From contig NZ_AP019700.1 in assembly GCF_006738645.1 (NCBI RefSeq), positions 3,050,001-3,114,000 of the forward strand: a stretch of 64,000 nt of DNA, given 5' to 3'. Every line of letters begins with the position of its first letter. Positions within the stretch are counted from its first letter, which is position 1. This stretch comes from Stella humosa (GTDB taxonomy: Bacteria > Pseudomonadota > Alphaproteobacteria > ATCC43930 > Allostellaceae). Positions 34,503 through 43,749 of the stretch are shown piece after piece. Position numbers and translations under genes: made by a program. The notes beneath the pieces were generated by a model. That model searched no databases. It worked only from the letters and a program-made list of their open reading frames with translations, and was not told the origin of the DNA.

Positions 34503-35336
34503 TCAGCGCGCGGCGCGCACGGCGTCCATGAAGCGCGCCACCCGATCGCCGTCGACGGCGTTCCAGGTGACCCCGTCCTTCTTCAGGTGGGTCCCGACGA
34601 CGCAGCCATCGCCATGCTTCAGGATGCCGGCGACATTGTCCTTGTTGACGCCGGTGTTGGCGAAGACCGGGGTGGCGCCGACCGCCGCCTTCACCTTGGC
34701 GAACAGCGAATCCTCCGCCACCTCGCCCGTCATCGGGCCGGACACGCAGACGACGTCGGCCAGCGAGGAGAAGACCGCACTCTTGGCCTTGGTCGCCACG
34801 TCACGGTCGCCGAGCGGCGCCGCGAACTCGGCATTGACGTTGAACAGCAGCACCAGGTCGTCGCGGTCCAGTTCCACCCGGCGGCGCAGCGCGGTCGCGG
34901 CATCGGGCTTCCACAGGCCCATGTCGCTGTCATAGACGCCGGTGAAGACCTCGCGGGCAAAGCGCGCGCCCGTCGCCACGGCGAGCGCCACGGTGGCAAC
35001 CGGGTCCCACAGGAAATCGACGCCGAACGGCACCTTGATGGTCGGGCTGACGCGCGCGACCACGGCGGCCATCGCGGCCAGCGCCTCGGGCGGGGCCGCC
35101 AGGACGTAGGGCCGGTCGCCCTCGTTGCCGAACATGATCCCGTCGACGCCGCCCGCCTGGAGGGCGGCCACGTCGCGGGCCACGGCCTCGGCGATGCCGT
35201 CGACGCCCGCCTTGCGGTCGTAGAGCGGGCTGCCGGGCAGCGGCAGCAGATGGGCCATCCCGATGACGGGCTTGGCGGTTCCGAACAGGGCGGAAATGGA
35301 GGGGCGGACCCGGCCGCCGGCGTCTGATGATGTCAT
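34503..35336 (-). CDS. BtpA/SgcQ family TIM-barrel protein
   Basis: 277 residues. Family traits: FGTAKPVIGMAHLLPLPGSP at the N-terminus, DVAALQAGGVDGIMFGNEGD, PFGVDFLWDPVATVALAVAT and TPVFANTGVNKDNVAGIL. BtpA is named for photosystem I biogenesis, and SgcQ lies in a sugar gene cluster; here linkage to an FGGY kinase favours sugar metabolism. The frame is open to 35498, but ATG 35334-35336 gives the normal start and length. Confidence 0.87.
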   Translation of the reverse strand: MTSSDAGGRVRPSISALFGTAKPVIGMAHLLPLPGSPLYDRKAGVDGIAEAVARDVAALQAGGVDGIMFGNEGDRPYVLAAPPEALAAMAAVVARVSPTIKVPFGVDFLWDPVATVALAVATGARFAREVFTGVYDSDMGLWKPDAATALRRRVELDRDDLVLLFNVNAEFAAPLGDRDVATKAKSAVFSSLADVVCVSGPMTGEVAEDSLFAKVKAAVGATPVFANTGVNKDNVAGILKHGDGCVVGTHLKKDGVTWNAVDGDRVARFMDAVRAAR

Positions 35337-35491
35337 GGCGGCGCAAGGTGACAAGGCCTGTCGTCCCGCGCAACAGCGTTCCGGCGCGTGCGCGACGTTT
35401 CGGCCGATCGCGGTGCTTTCGGCCGGTTCCCGCCTTCGACTAGAATGCGGCACTGGCCGGCGCTTTCTCGCGTCCGGCACAAGGAGGATCG

Positions 35492-36535
35492 ATGGCAAGT
35501 CGGATGGGACGGGGATGGATGCTGGCGGCGGCCGCGACCCTGGTCGCGGGCACGGCCAGCGCGCGCGACCTGACGGTCGTGTCCTGGGGCGGCGCCTACC
35601 AGGACGCCCAGCGCGAAGTCTACTTCAAGCCCTACATGGACAGCTCGAAGACCAAGATGGTCGAGGAGAGCTGGGACGGCGGCATCGGCGTGCTGCGCGC
35701 CAAGCTCCAGGGCGGCGCCAATACCTGGGACGTCGTCCAGGTCGAATCCGAGGAGCTGGTGATCGGCTGCGAGGAAGGCCTGTTCGAGAAGGTCGACTGG
35801 TCGAAATATGGCGGCCAGGACGCTTTCCTGAAGGACGCCGTGCATGAATGCGGCGTCGGCGCCATCGTCTACAACTTCATCATGGCCTTCGACACCGACC
35901 GCATGAAGGAAGGCCCGAAGAACTGGGCCGACTTCTGGAACGTGCAGAAGTTCCCGGGCAAGCGCGGCCTGCGCAAGGGCGCCAAGACGAACCTGGAGTT
36001 CGCCCTGATGGCCGACGGCGTCGCCCCGGCCGACGTCTACAAACTGCTGTCGACCGATGCCGGCGTCGAGCGCGCGTTCCGCAAGCTGGACCAGTTGAAG
36101 CCCAGCATCGTCTGGTGGGAAAAGGGCTCGCAGCCGCCCCAGCTCCTGGCCGCGGGCGAGGTCGCCATGACGGTGGCCTATAACGGCCGCATCGCGGCCG
36201 CCAACAAGACCGACAAGAAGAATTTCCAGATCGTCTGGACCAATTCGCTCTACACGGTCGATTCCTGGGTGATCATGAAGGGTTCGCCCAACAAGGCGCT
36301 CGGCGAATCCTACATCGCCTATGTCAGCAAGCCCGAGAACCAGGCCAAGCTGCCCCCGCTCATTCCCTACGGCGTCACCCACAAGGGAGCCAACGCGTCG
36401 ATCGACAAGGCGGTCCTGCCGCAGTTGCCGACCGCATCGGAGAACATCGCCAGCGCGCTCTACATCGACGAGCCGTTCTGGGTCGAGAACATCGACAAGC
36501 TGAACCAGCGGTTCAACGCCTGGGTTGCCCGCTGA
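35492..36535 (+). CDS. Extracellular solute-binding protein, PotD type
   Basis: Periplasmic protein of 347 residues with signal peptide (MLAAAATLVAGTASA). The mature part begins RDLTVVSWGGAYQDAQ, a PotD/opine-binding pattern. Excellent AAGGAGGA site before the ATG. It is distinct in sequence from the PotD-type protein at 10507. First gene of an importer operon with two permeases and an M20 protein, but no ATPase. Confidence 0.92.
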   Translation: MASRMGRGWMLAAAATLVAGTASARDLTVVSWGGAYQDAQREVYFKPYMDSSKTKMVEESWDGGIGVLRAKLQGGANTWDVVQVESEELVIGCEEGLFEKVDWSKYGGQDAFLKDAVHECGVGAIVYNFIMAFDTDRMKEGPKNWADFWNVQKFPGKRGLRKGAKTNLEFALMADGVAPADVYKLLSTDAGVERAFRKLDQLKPSIVWWEKGSQPPQLLAAGEVAMTVAYNGRIAAANKTDKKNFQIVWTNSLYTVDSWVIMKGSPNKALGESYIAYVSKPENQAKLPPLIPYGVTHKGANASIDKAVLPQLPTASENIASALYIDEPFWVENIDKLNQRFNAWVAR

Positions 36536-36536
36536 C

Positions 36537-37754
36537 GTGCAGTTGAGCAAGCCCGCCCTCGCGGGCCGGGCGCCACCGAACCCTGCCCGCTGGCGGGCAG
36601 CGGCGCTGGTGGCGCCCCTCTTCCTCTTCCTGCTGGTGACGTTCCTGGCGCCGATCGGCGCCATGATGTGGCGCGCCGTCGGCGACGCCGAGGTGGCGCC
36701 GGTCTTCCCGCGGACACTGGCCGCGCTGCAAGGCTGGGACGGCCGCGCCCTGCCGCTGGAGCCGGCCTTTGCGGCCCTGGTAGCCGACATCCGCCAGGCG
36801 CGCACCGCCGGCACGCTGGCCAGCGTGGCCACGCGCCTGAACTACGACGTCAACGGCTATCGCTCGCTCTTGTTCGCCACGGCACGCCGCCTGCCGGCCG
36901 AGGGCGCGCCCGACATGCAGGGCGCGCTGATCGCCCTGAACCCGCTATGGGGCGAGCGGGAGAACTGGGCCGCCCTGCGCCGCGCCGGCGGGCCGGTCAC
37001 CGACCTGCACCTGCTGGCCGCACTCGACCTGCGGCGCGATGCCGACGGCGCCATCGCCGGCCAGCCCGCCGACCAGGCGGTGTTCCGCACCGTGCTGGGC
37101 CGCACGCTCTGGATTTCCGTGGTGGTAACGCTGATCTGCCTGGGGCTGGGCTACCCCGCCGCCTACCTGCTGGCGCGCCTGCCGGAACGGATCGCCAACC
37201 CGCTGCTGATCCTGATCCTGGTGCCCTTCTGGACCTCGCTGCTGGTGCGCACTGCCGCCTGGGTCGTGCTGCTGCAACGCGAGGGCGTGATCAACTCGGT
37301 CCTGCTCGGCATCGGGCTGACGGCAGAGCCGCTGCCGATGCTCTACAACCGCTTCGCGGTCTATGTCGCCATGGTCCACATCCTGCTGCCCTTCATGATC
37401 CTGCCGCTCTACAGCGTCATGCGGTCGATCCCGGCGGCCCACCTGCGCGCGGCGTCGTCGCTGGGGGCGGCCCCCTTCACCGTCTTCCGCCGGGTGTTCC
37501 TGCCGCAGACGGGGGCCGGCGTGGCGGCCGGCTGCCTGCTCGTCTTCATCCAAGCCATCGGCTACTACGTCACCCCGGCGCTGGTCGGCGGCGCGGAGGA
37601 CCAGATGGTCAGCTACTTCATCGCCTTCTATGCCAGCCGCACGATCAACTGGGGCATGGCGGCGGCTCTCTCGATCCTGCTGGTGGCGGCCACCGCCGCC
37701 CTGCTGCTGCTGTACCGGCGCCTGGCCGGCGGCCAGATTCCCCGGCTGGGCTGA
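36537..37754 (+). CDS. ABC importer permease, PotB type with a long periplasmic insert
   Basis: About 405 residues, 120 longer than a normal PotB. After the first membrane segment (AALVAPLFLFLLVTFLAP) comes a soluble insert of about 130 residues before the permease core begins at TLWISVVVTLICLGLGYPAAY. EAA loop: LRAASSLGAAPFTVFRRVFLP. The start is probably GTG 36537-36539 right after the binding-protein stop; an in-frame TTG at 36525 is the alternative. The insert might contact the binding protein or substrate. Confidence 0.88.
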   Translation: MQLSKPALAGRAPPNPARWRAAALVAPLFLFLLVTFLAPIGAMMWRAVGDAEVAPVFPRTLAALQGWDGRALPLEPAFAALVADIRQARTAGTLASVATRLNYDVNGYRSLLFATARRLPAEGAPDMQGALIALNPLWGERENWAALRRAGGPVTDLHLLAALDLRRDADGAIAGQPADQAVFRTVLGRTLWISVVVTLICLGLGYPAAYLLARLPERIANPLLILILVPFWTSLLVRTAAWVVLLQREGVINSVLLGIGLTAEPLPMLYNRFAVYVAMVHILLPFMILPLYSVMRSIPAAHLRAASSLGAAPFTVFRRVFLPQTGAGVAAGCLLVFIQAIGYYVTPALVGGAEDQMVSYFIAFYASRTINWGMAAALSILLVAATAALLLLYRRLAGGQIPRLG

Positions 37755-37757
37755 AAG

Positions 37758-38582
37758 ATGGGAAACAGCAACGATACCGCCGGCCAGCGCGTCGCCCGGC
37801 TCTGGCTGTGGCTGCACCTGGCCCTGGTCATGCTGTTCCTGCTGGCGCCGATCGTGGCGATCGCGCCCTTGTCCTTCAGCGCCGGCTCGTTCCTGCAATA
37901 CCCGCTGCCGGGCCTCAGCCTGCGCTGGTACGTCGATTTCTTCACGTCGGCGTTCTGGCTGCCGGCGCTCGGCAACAGCATCATCGTCGCCATCCCGTCG
38001 ACCCTGCTGGCGACGGTGCTGGGCACCCTGGCGGCGATCGGCCTGTGGCTCGCCCCCTTCCCGCTGCGCGGCCTCGTCACCGCAGCCCTGATGACGCCGA
38101 TGGTGATGCCGATCATCGTGGTGGCCGTCGGCGTCTATTTCGCCTTTGCCGCGGCCGGCCTGGCCAACAGCTACCTGGGGCTGATCCTGGCCCATACCGC
38201 GCTTGGCGCCCCCTTCGTGGTGGTGACGGTGCAGGCGACGCTGGCGGGCTTCGACCGCACGCTGATGCGCGCCGGCGCCAGCCTGGGCGCCGGCCCATGG
38301 ACCGTCTTCCGCCGGGTGATGCTGCCGCTGGTGGTGCCGGGCGTGGCGTCCGGCGCGCTCTTTGCGTTTGCGACCTCCTTCGACGAGGTGGTCGTCGCCT
38401 TCTTCCTGGCCGGGGCCGGTCAGCGGACGCTGCCGCGCCAGATGTTTGCCGGCATCAACGAAAACATCAGCCTGACCATCGCGGCCGCCGCCACCATGCT
38501 CGTCCTCATGTCGGTGGCGCTGATGGCGGCGGTCGAGTATCTGCGGCGGCGCGGCGAACGGCTGCGGCGCGGTGCTGCGTAG
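37758..38582 (+). CDS. ABC importer permease, PotC type
   Basis: 274 residues with six membrane segments; EAA loop MRAGASLGAGPWTVFRRVMLP and the PotC-like end PRQMFAGINENISLTIAA. It starts 3 bases after the PotB-type gene and ends 13 bases before the M20 gene. The ATPase needed to power it is missing from the operon. Confidence 0.92.
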   Translation: MGNSNDTAGQRVARLWLWLHLALVMLFLLAPIVAIAPLSFSAGSFLQYPLPGLSLRWYVDFFTSAFWLPALGNSIIVAIPSTLLATVLGTLAAIGLWLAPFPLRGLVTAALMTPMVMPIIVVAVGVYFAFAAAGLANSYLGLILAHTALGAPFVVVTVQATLAGFDRTLMRAGASLGAGPWTVFRRVMLPLVVPGVASGALFAFATSFDEVVVAFFLAGAGQRTLPRQMFAGINENISLTIAAAATMLVLMSVALMAAVEYLRRRGERLRRGAA

Positions 38583-38595
38583 GAAGGGTCCAAGC

Positions 38596-39756
38596 ATGAA
38601 CGAATCCGCCCTGGGCGACGAACTGGCCGGCATCCTGGCCGACCTCATCGCCATCCCATCGCCCTACCCGCCGGGCGACAGCGTCGCCATCTCGGCCTAT
38701 GCCGCCGACCGCCTGCGCCGGGCCGGCTACCGCACGGCGATCATGTCGGAGGAGCCTGGCGTCGACAATGTCGTCGCCAGCCTGGGCGAGGGGGCGCCGC
38801 ACCTCGTGTTCAACGCCCATTCCGACACGGTGGCCATGGGCGACCGCGGCAAGTGGGCGACCGATCCCTACCGCGCCGAGCGGAGCGGCGACCGGATCCA
38901 CGGGCTGGGGGCCGGCAACTGCAAGGGCTCGATGGCAGTCCAGCTCTGGCTGGCCGAGGAGATCGCGCGCCGCGGCGGGCCGCGGCGGGGCACCGTCACC
39001 TTCACCTTCGTGGCCGACGAGGAGAATCTCGGGCCGCACGGCATGGCCTTCCTGCGCCAGGCCGGCCATGTACGGCCGGACGTGCTGATCCTGGGCGCGC
39101 AGACCGAGAACCAGATGATCGTGGCCGAGCGCGGCGTGCTGTGGGCCAGGGTCGCCACGACCGGCCGTGCCGCCCATGCGGGCAATCCGGCCGCCGGCGA
39201 CAGCGCCATCCTGCGTCTCGCGCGACTGCTCGCAGCACTTGAGGCCAACCTCGTTCCCGCGCTGGATGCGCGCCGCGACGGGGCCATGCAGTCGACCATC
39301 AATGTCGGGCTGATCGAGGGCGGCAGCAACGCCAACGTCGTGCCTTCGGCCGCGGCCATGACGATCGACCGCCGCCTGCTTCCGGCCGAGAAGGTGGACG
39401 CCGCGTTCGCTGAACTGCACGCGATCCTCAGCGCCGCCGGCGAACCGGACGGAAGCTGGACGCTAGAGAAGCTGACCGGCACCAACGGCTTTCGCGCCGC
39501 CGCCGACGGACCGGGCGTGACCGCGCTGGGTGCCGCGATCGCGGGCCGGACAGGCGCGCCCGCGCGGCTCCTCAACGCGACGGGCGTCAGCGACGGCCGC
39601 TACTTTGCCGACGACGGCATCGAGATCGTGAATTTCGGCCCGGGGTCCGGCGCCGAGGGCCATGCCGCCAACGAGAGCGTGCCGCTCTCGCAGATGGTGG
39701 ACTCGGCCGCCATCCTCCTGGATGCCGTGCGGCGACTGACAGGGTCGCAGGATTGA
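38596..39756 (+). CDS. M20 family peptidase/deacylase with altered bridging metal ligand
   Basis: 386 residues, ArgE/DapE/CPG2-like. First metal site FNAHSDTVA (His75, Asp77) and catalytic ADEENLG (Glu142-Glu143) are intact, and a C-terminal GHAANES histidine is present. The bridging-ligand motif, normally GxGxxDMKG, reads GLGAGNCKGS: Asn108 replaces the Asp that bridges both zinc ions. It may use a single metal or have different chemistry. ATG 38596 has AGGAAGGG upstream. Last gene of the importer operon, so the substrate is presumably the imported compound. Confidence 0.88.
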   Translation: MNESALGDELAGILADLIAIPSPYPPGDSVAISAYAADRLRRAGYRTAIMSEEPGVDNVVASLGEGAPHLVFNAHSDTVAMGDRGKWATDPYRAERSGDRIHGLGAGNCKGSMAVQLWLAEEIARRGGPRRGTVTFTFVADEENLGPHGMAFLRQAGHVRPDVLILGAQTENQMIVAERGVLWARVATTGRAAHAGNPAAGDSAILRLARLLAALEANLVPALDARRDGAMQSTINVGLIEGGSNANVVPSAAAMTIDRRLLPAEKVDAAFAELHAILSAAGEPDGSWTLEKLTGTNGFRAAADGPGVTALGAAIAGRTGAPARLLNATGVSDGRYFADDGIEIVNFGPGSGAEGHAANESVPLSQMVDSAAILLDAVRRLTGSQD

Positions 39757-39792
39757 TGCGCGGAACGCTGGTCTTCGCAGACCTGTTCCACC

Positions 39793-39821
39793 ATGTTATA
39801 CGGTAAGAGAAAAATGTTATA
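39793..39821 (+). promoter_or_regulatory. AT-rich direct repeats upstream of the TetR gene
   Basis: ATGTTATA occurs at 39793-39800 and 39814-39821, 21 bases apart (two helical turns). CGGTAAG also occurs twice, at 39801-39807 and 39835-39841. The stretch is sharply AT-rich against the surroundings and lies 80-110 bases before the TetR start. It is a likely promoter/operator for autoregulation. Confidence 0.5.
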
Positions 39822-39901
39822 TGATCGTCTCCTGCGGTAAGTGATGCCCTGCGATCTGCGGCCAGTCACGGAACGGGAGTGGTCGGCCGCAAACAAACGG
39901 G

Positions 39902-40603
39902 GTGGGCATGCACGGAAGACGAAATTCACGACCGGCAGACGCGATCGAAGAGGCGGTCGAGGTAACCCAGGTCAACAGCCGTGAAGCCGCAATCGTCGAT
40001 CGGGCGATACTGTTCTTCGCTGACCATGGCCTGCATGGAAACACGCGCGACTTGGCGCGGTCGATCGGCGTCAGCCAGCCGCTGCTCTATCACTATTTCC
40101 CCAGCAAGGACGCACTGATCGCGCGCGTTGTCGAACGGCTCTACGACGATCGCTGGAAGCCCGAATGGCGGGACGGCCTGCGCAGCGGCGACGTGCCGCT
40201 CCAGGATCGCCTGGAGACCTTCTATCTCGACTACTCGGGCACGATCCTGACGCGGGAATGGACCCGTATCCTGTTCTTCGCCTCACTGGCGGGCATGGAC
40301 ATCTACAAGCGCCACCAGACCATCGTGCGCGACCGCGCGCTGCGGCCGATCGCCCGCGAACTGCGGCGCGAGGCCGGCCTGGCGCGGCCCGACGCGCCGG
40401 CCGCAGCCGACCTGGAGCTGGCGGCGCGCCTGCATGGCGCGATCTTCCAGCATGCCGTGCGGCGCTGGGTCTTCGACATGCCGGCCCCGCGCAACCCGAC
40501 GGCCGCCCTGCGCGAAGAGATCGCCTTCTTCCTCCAGGCCGCGCGTGCCCTGCTGATCGAGCGGCACGACCCGCAGCGCGCGATCGTCATGGCCGCGCAG
40601 TAG
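39902..40603 (+). CDS. TetR/AcrR family transcriptional regulator
   Basis: 233 residues. N-terminal helix-turn-helix: AIVDRAILFFADHGLHGNT then DLARSIGVSQPLLYHYFPSK, a textbook TetR motif. The ligand-binding C-terminal domain resembles family members with a TetR_C-like WTRILFFASLAGMD segment. The start is GTG 39902 or ATG 39908. It follows the importer/M20 operon on the same strand and may control it or itself through the direct repeats upstream. Confidence 0.9.
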   Translation: MGMHGRRNSRPADAIEEAVEVTQVNSREAAIVDRAILFFADHGLHGNTRDLARSIGVSQPLLYHYFPSKDALIARVVERLYDDRWKPEWRDGLRSGDVPLQDRLETFYLDYSGTILTREWTRILFFASLAGMDIYKRHQTIVRDRALRPIARELRREAGLARPDAPAAADLELAARLHGAIFQHAVRRWVFDMPAPRNPTAALREEIAFFLQAARALLIERHDPQRAIVMAAQ

Positions 40604-40630
40604 CGCCGCTCCGGGCTGGCCGCGTCCGCG

Positions 40631-43630
40631 TCAGGCCGCGGGCCCCAGCTCGCGTTCCAGGATCTCCAGCCCCCGGGCGGCATGGCCGTCGACGATCTCG
40701 ACCAGGCCAGCCAGCCGGTCGGTCGCCCCGGCATCGGCCGCCCGCTCCAGCTCGAGCGAGGCATCGGCCAGCCGCATCAGGCCGAATGTCTGCGCGCCAC
40801 CCTTGATGGTGTGCGCGATCCGCCGGAGGTCCATGAGGTTGACCGCGGCCAGGGCACGCGCCATCAGGGCGCGGCGATCGGCCAGTTCGCCCGCGAACAT
40901 GCGCGCCAGGCGGGCCGCCACGTCCGCCCCGACATCCGATCGCATGCGCTCCAGCGGCGCGGCGTCGAACTCCGCGGCTTCCGCTGCATCCTGCACCGGA
41001 TCGGGTGCCGGCAGGGCCGCGGGCGGCGGCACGGCGGGCGCCACCCCTTCTTCGACGGGGCGCCGGGCGAAACGCACCACCATGTCCAGCAGGCGGGCTC
41101 GGTTGAACGGCTTGCCGAGCACGCCGTCCATGCCGCTGGTCAGGATGCGCGCCCGGTCCTCGGTCATCACGTTGGCGGTGAGCGCCACGATGGGCACCGT
41201 GCCGTAGGGCGGCGCCAGCCGGCGGATGGCGCGCGCGGCCTCGATCCCGTCCATCTCGGGCATGATGACGTCCATCAGGATCAGGTCCCAGGTCGCCTCG
41301 ACCGCGCGCTCCAGCGCCTCACGACCGTTGTTGGCGATGGATACGGCATGGCCGGCACTGCGTAGCTGCTCGGTGGCGATGAGCTGGTTCACCGGCGAAT
41401 CCTCGGCCACCAGGATATTGAACTTGGCCCCGGTAGGCTCGGGCACCGTCGGCTCGGGCACCACCTCCGAGATGATCGGCCCGCCCGCCAGGATGGGCAG
41501 CCGGACCCAGAAGATCGCCCCGCCGCCGGGCCGGTCGGCCAGGCCAAGGCTGCCCGAGAAGCGATCCACCAGCCCCTTCACGATCGCCAGCCCCAGGCCG
41601 GACCCGGGCTGCGCCTCATGGGATTCTATCTGGAAGAATGGCCGGAACAGCTTGTCGCGGTCGGCGGGCGAGACCCCGGGCCCGCTGTCGGCCACCAGGA
41701 AGCGCAGCTCGAACGGCCCGTCGCCGGCCGCCCGGCGTGACGACACCGTCTCAACCGACAGACGCACATTCCCCGTCGTCGTGAACTTGACGGCATTCGA
41801 CAGCAGGTTGATCAGGATCTGGCGCAGCCGCCCGGCATCGCTGCGGCACCAGCGCGGCACATCGCGGGCGATCGACAGGTGGATCTCGATGCCCTTGCTG
41901 TCGGCCGCGGCGCTGAACAGCCCGACGGCGCCATGCAGCAGGGCGTGCATGTCGAAATCGGCGGCCACCAGCGGCATGCGGTCGGCCTCAAGCCGCGACA
42001 GGTCGAGGATGTCGTTGATGATGCTGACCAGCCCCTCGGCCGACGACCGCGCGATCTCCACATAGCGGCGCTGCCCCCGCGACAGCTCGGTGTCGGCCAG
42101 CAGTTCGAGCGTGCCGATCACGCCATTCATCGGCGTGCGGATCTCATGGCTGACGACGGCCAGGAAACGGGACTTCGCGGCAAGCGCCTGCTCGGCCGTG
42201 TCGCGGGCCCGCGCCAGCTCGTCCTCGGAATGCTTGCGCAGGGTCACGTCGGTATAGAGCGTGATGATGCCGCCATCGGGCTGGAGCGTTCGCCGCAGCT
42301 CGATGAAGCGCCCGTTCGGGCGCCGCCGGTTCGTGACCATCATCGGGGCGCTGCGCACCGCGGCCACGCGGCGGCTCACCTCGTCGGCCGCCGTGACCGG
42401 CCCGAACTCGCCCTTACCGGCCTGGTGGGTCAGGATTTCGGCCAGGGACTGGCCGACATGGACGAAGTCCTCGTCGATCCCGGCCAGATCCAGGAACCGC
42501 CGGTTCCATACCTGCAGGCGAAGGTCCTGGTCGAAGAAGCTGATGCCGTCGCTCATGTTGAGGAGCGTCGTCTCCAGCAGCCGGGTCTTCTCGTCCGCCT
42601 GCCCCTTGGCTTCGGCCAGGGCGGCCGTCGCGTCGCGCAACGTCTCGCGCTCGCGCTCCAGTTCGTCCTCCCGTCGCTGGCGGCGGCCGACCTCGACGAT
42701 CAGCGCCGCCAGGAACATGAGGATCGCCAGCGTCACCGCGCCCAGCAGCACGTAGCGGTTGCGCTCCCGCTCGTCGGCCCGGTTCAGGATCTCGGCCTTC
42801 GACATGCCGACCGCAACGATCAGCGGCAGCCCGTCCACCGGCTGGTAGGAATAGATGCGCTCGACCTGGTCGACGGGCCCGGCGATCTCGACCGCGCCAC
42901 CGGCGTTCGGCCGGGCCGCGATCGCATCCCGGATATGGCGGAAGAAGTTGCTGCTGTTGATGTTGGCCCCGGTCGCATCCGCCCGCGCGGCGCCGACGGC
43001 GCGCACGATCCCATCCTGGCCGAACAGCAGCATCTCGCCATGACGGCCAAGATCGACCCGCTCGTAGAGCCGGATGAAGGTCTCCGGATTGAAGGACAGC
43101 ACGATGACGCCGGCGAAGTTCCCGTCCGGCGTGTTGAGCCGCCGGCTGATATTCAGCGACATCCGCCGCGACAGCCGGCCCATCAGCGGCCGGCTGATGA
43201 AGACCTGGCGGGAATCGACCGCCTCATGAACCCGATAATGCTCCCGGTCGGACAGATCGAGCGTGTTCTGCGCGGTGTCCAGGCTGCTGCCGCGCATGAT
43301 GCCGTCGGCCCCGATCAGCGAAAGCTGGAAGGTGATGTCGCGGACCGAGCGCAGGCGCTCGAAGGCCTCGTGCACGTCGAAGGCGGCGGGATCGCGCTCG
43401 AACTCGCGCTTCAGGAACTCCAGCGTCTGCTCGATGGTGCCGACGGTGCGCTGCGTCTGTTCCTCGAAGGCCAGCGAAAGGTTCGCCGTATCGCGGCCGG
43501 CGGTGGCCAATTCGAGCGTCCGCTCGCTTCGGCTCTGATAAAGGACGTAGACCCACATCAGGCACAGCAGCAGCACGCCGATTGCAAGAATCGTCGCGCG
43601 AACCGCGAGCGTCCGTTGGCCTCGCAGCAT
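40631..43630 (-). CDS. Hybrid sensor histidine kinase with receiver and HPt domains
   Basis: 999-residue membrane-bound phosphorelay protein. Order: membrane helix about 11-31; periplasmic PDC/dCache-like sensor about 35-285; second helix about 295-313; coiled coil 318-350; PAS domain about 352-470; HisKA with phospho-acceptor His495 in VVSHEIRTPMNG; HATPase with N box LLSNAVKFT, DSGPGV and GSGLGLAIVKG; receiver domain with Asp787 in LILMDVIMPEMDG; HPt domain with His940 in IAHTIKGGAQTFG. All phosphotransfer residues are present, as in ArcB/BarA-type proteins. It lies downstream of a response-regulator gene and has its own promoter. Confidence 0.94.
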   Translation of the reverse strand: MLRGQRTLAVRATILAIGVLLLCLMWVYVLYQSRSERTLELATAGRDTANLSLAFEEQTQRTVGTIEQTLEFLKREFERDPAAFDVHEAFERLRSVRDITFQLSLIGADGIMRGSSLDTAQNTLDLSDREHYRVHEAVDSRQVFISRPLMGRLSRRMSLNISRRLNTPDGNFAGVIVLSFNPETFIRLYERVDLGRHGEMLLFGQDGIVRAVGAARADATGANINSSNFFRHIRDAIAARPNAGGAVEIAGPVDQVERIYSYQPVDGLPLIVAVGMSKAEILNRADERERNRYVLLGAVTLAILMFLAALIVEVGRRQRREDELERERETLRDATAALAEAKGQADEKTRLLETTLLNMSDGISFFDQDLRLQVWNRRFLDLAGIDEDFVHVGQSLAEILTHQAGKGEFGPVTAADEVSRRVAAVRSAPMMVTNRRRPNGRFIELRRTLQPDGGIITLYTDVTLRKHSEDELARARDTAEQALAAKSRFLAVVSHEIRTPMNGVIGTLELLADTELSRGQRRYVEIARSSAEGLVSIINDILDLSRLEADRMPLVAADFDMHALLHGAVGLFSAAADSKGIEIHLSIARDVPRWCRSDAGRLRQILINLLSNAVKFTTTGNVRLSVETVSSRRAAGDGPFELRFLVADSGPGVSPADRDKLFRPFFQIESHEAQPGSGLGLAIVKGLVDRFSGSLGLADRPGGGAIFWVRLPILAGGPIISEVVPEPTVPEPTGAKFNILVAEDSPVNQLIATEQLRSAGHAVSIANNGREALERAVEATWDLILMDVIMPEMDGIEAARAIRRLAPPYGTVPIVALTANVMTEDRARILTSGMDGVLGKPFNRARLLDMVVRFARRPVEEGVAPAVPPPAALPAPDPVQDAAEAAEFDAAPLERMRSDVGADVAARLARMFAGELADRRALMARALAAVNLMDLRRIAHTIKGGAQTFGLMRLADASLELERAADAGATDRLAGLVEIVDGHAARGLEILERELGPAA

Positions 43631-43647
43631 TTCGGGGCTAGGCGAAC

Positions 43648-43675
43648 ATCATGTCAGGGCGCGAGGTTCTGTCAA
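43648..43675 (-). promoter_or_regulatory. Sigma-70-type promoter for the hybrid kinase gene
   Basis: On the minus strand TTGACA (43670-43675), 16 bases, CATGAT (43648-43653). The -35 is a perfect match; the -10 matches 4 of 6. It lies 18 bases before the kinase ATG, in the 119-base gap after the response regulator. Confidence 0.5.
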
Positions 43676-43749
43676 AAACCACGGCCGTGCAAGGAAGCAG
43701 TTGGCGCCCTGCGGAAACCAGCGATTACGCCGCTATCCAGCCATTCCCG

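Noticed and set aside
36945-38654. 569-codon minus-strand frame opposite the PotB/PotC-type permease genes.
   Set aside because: High-GC shadow: composition is Arg/Gln/His/Gly-rich with no domain, while the plus strand gives two clean permeases.
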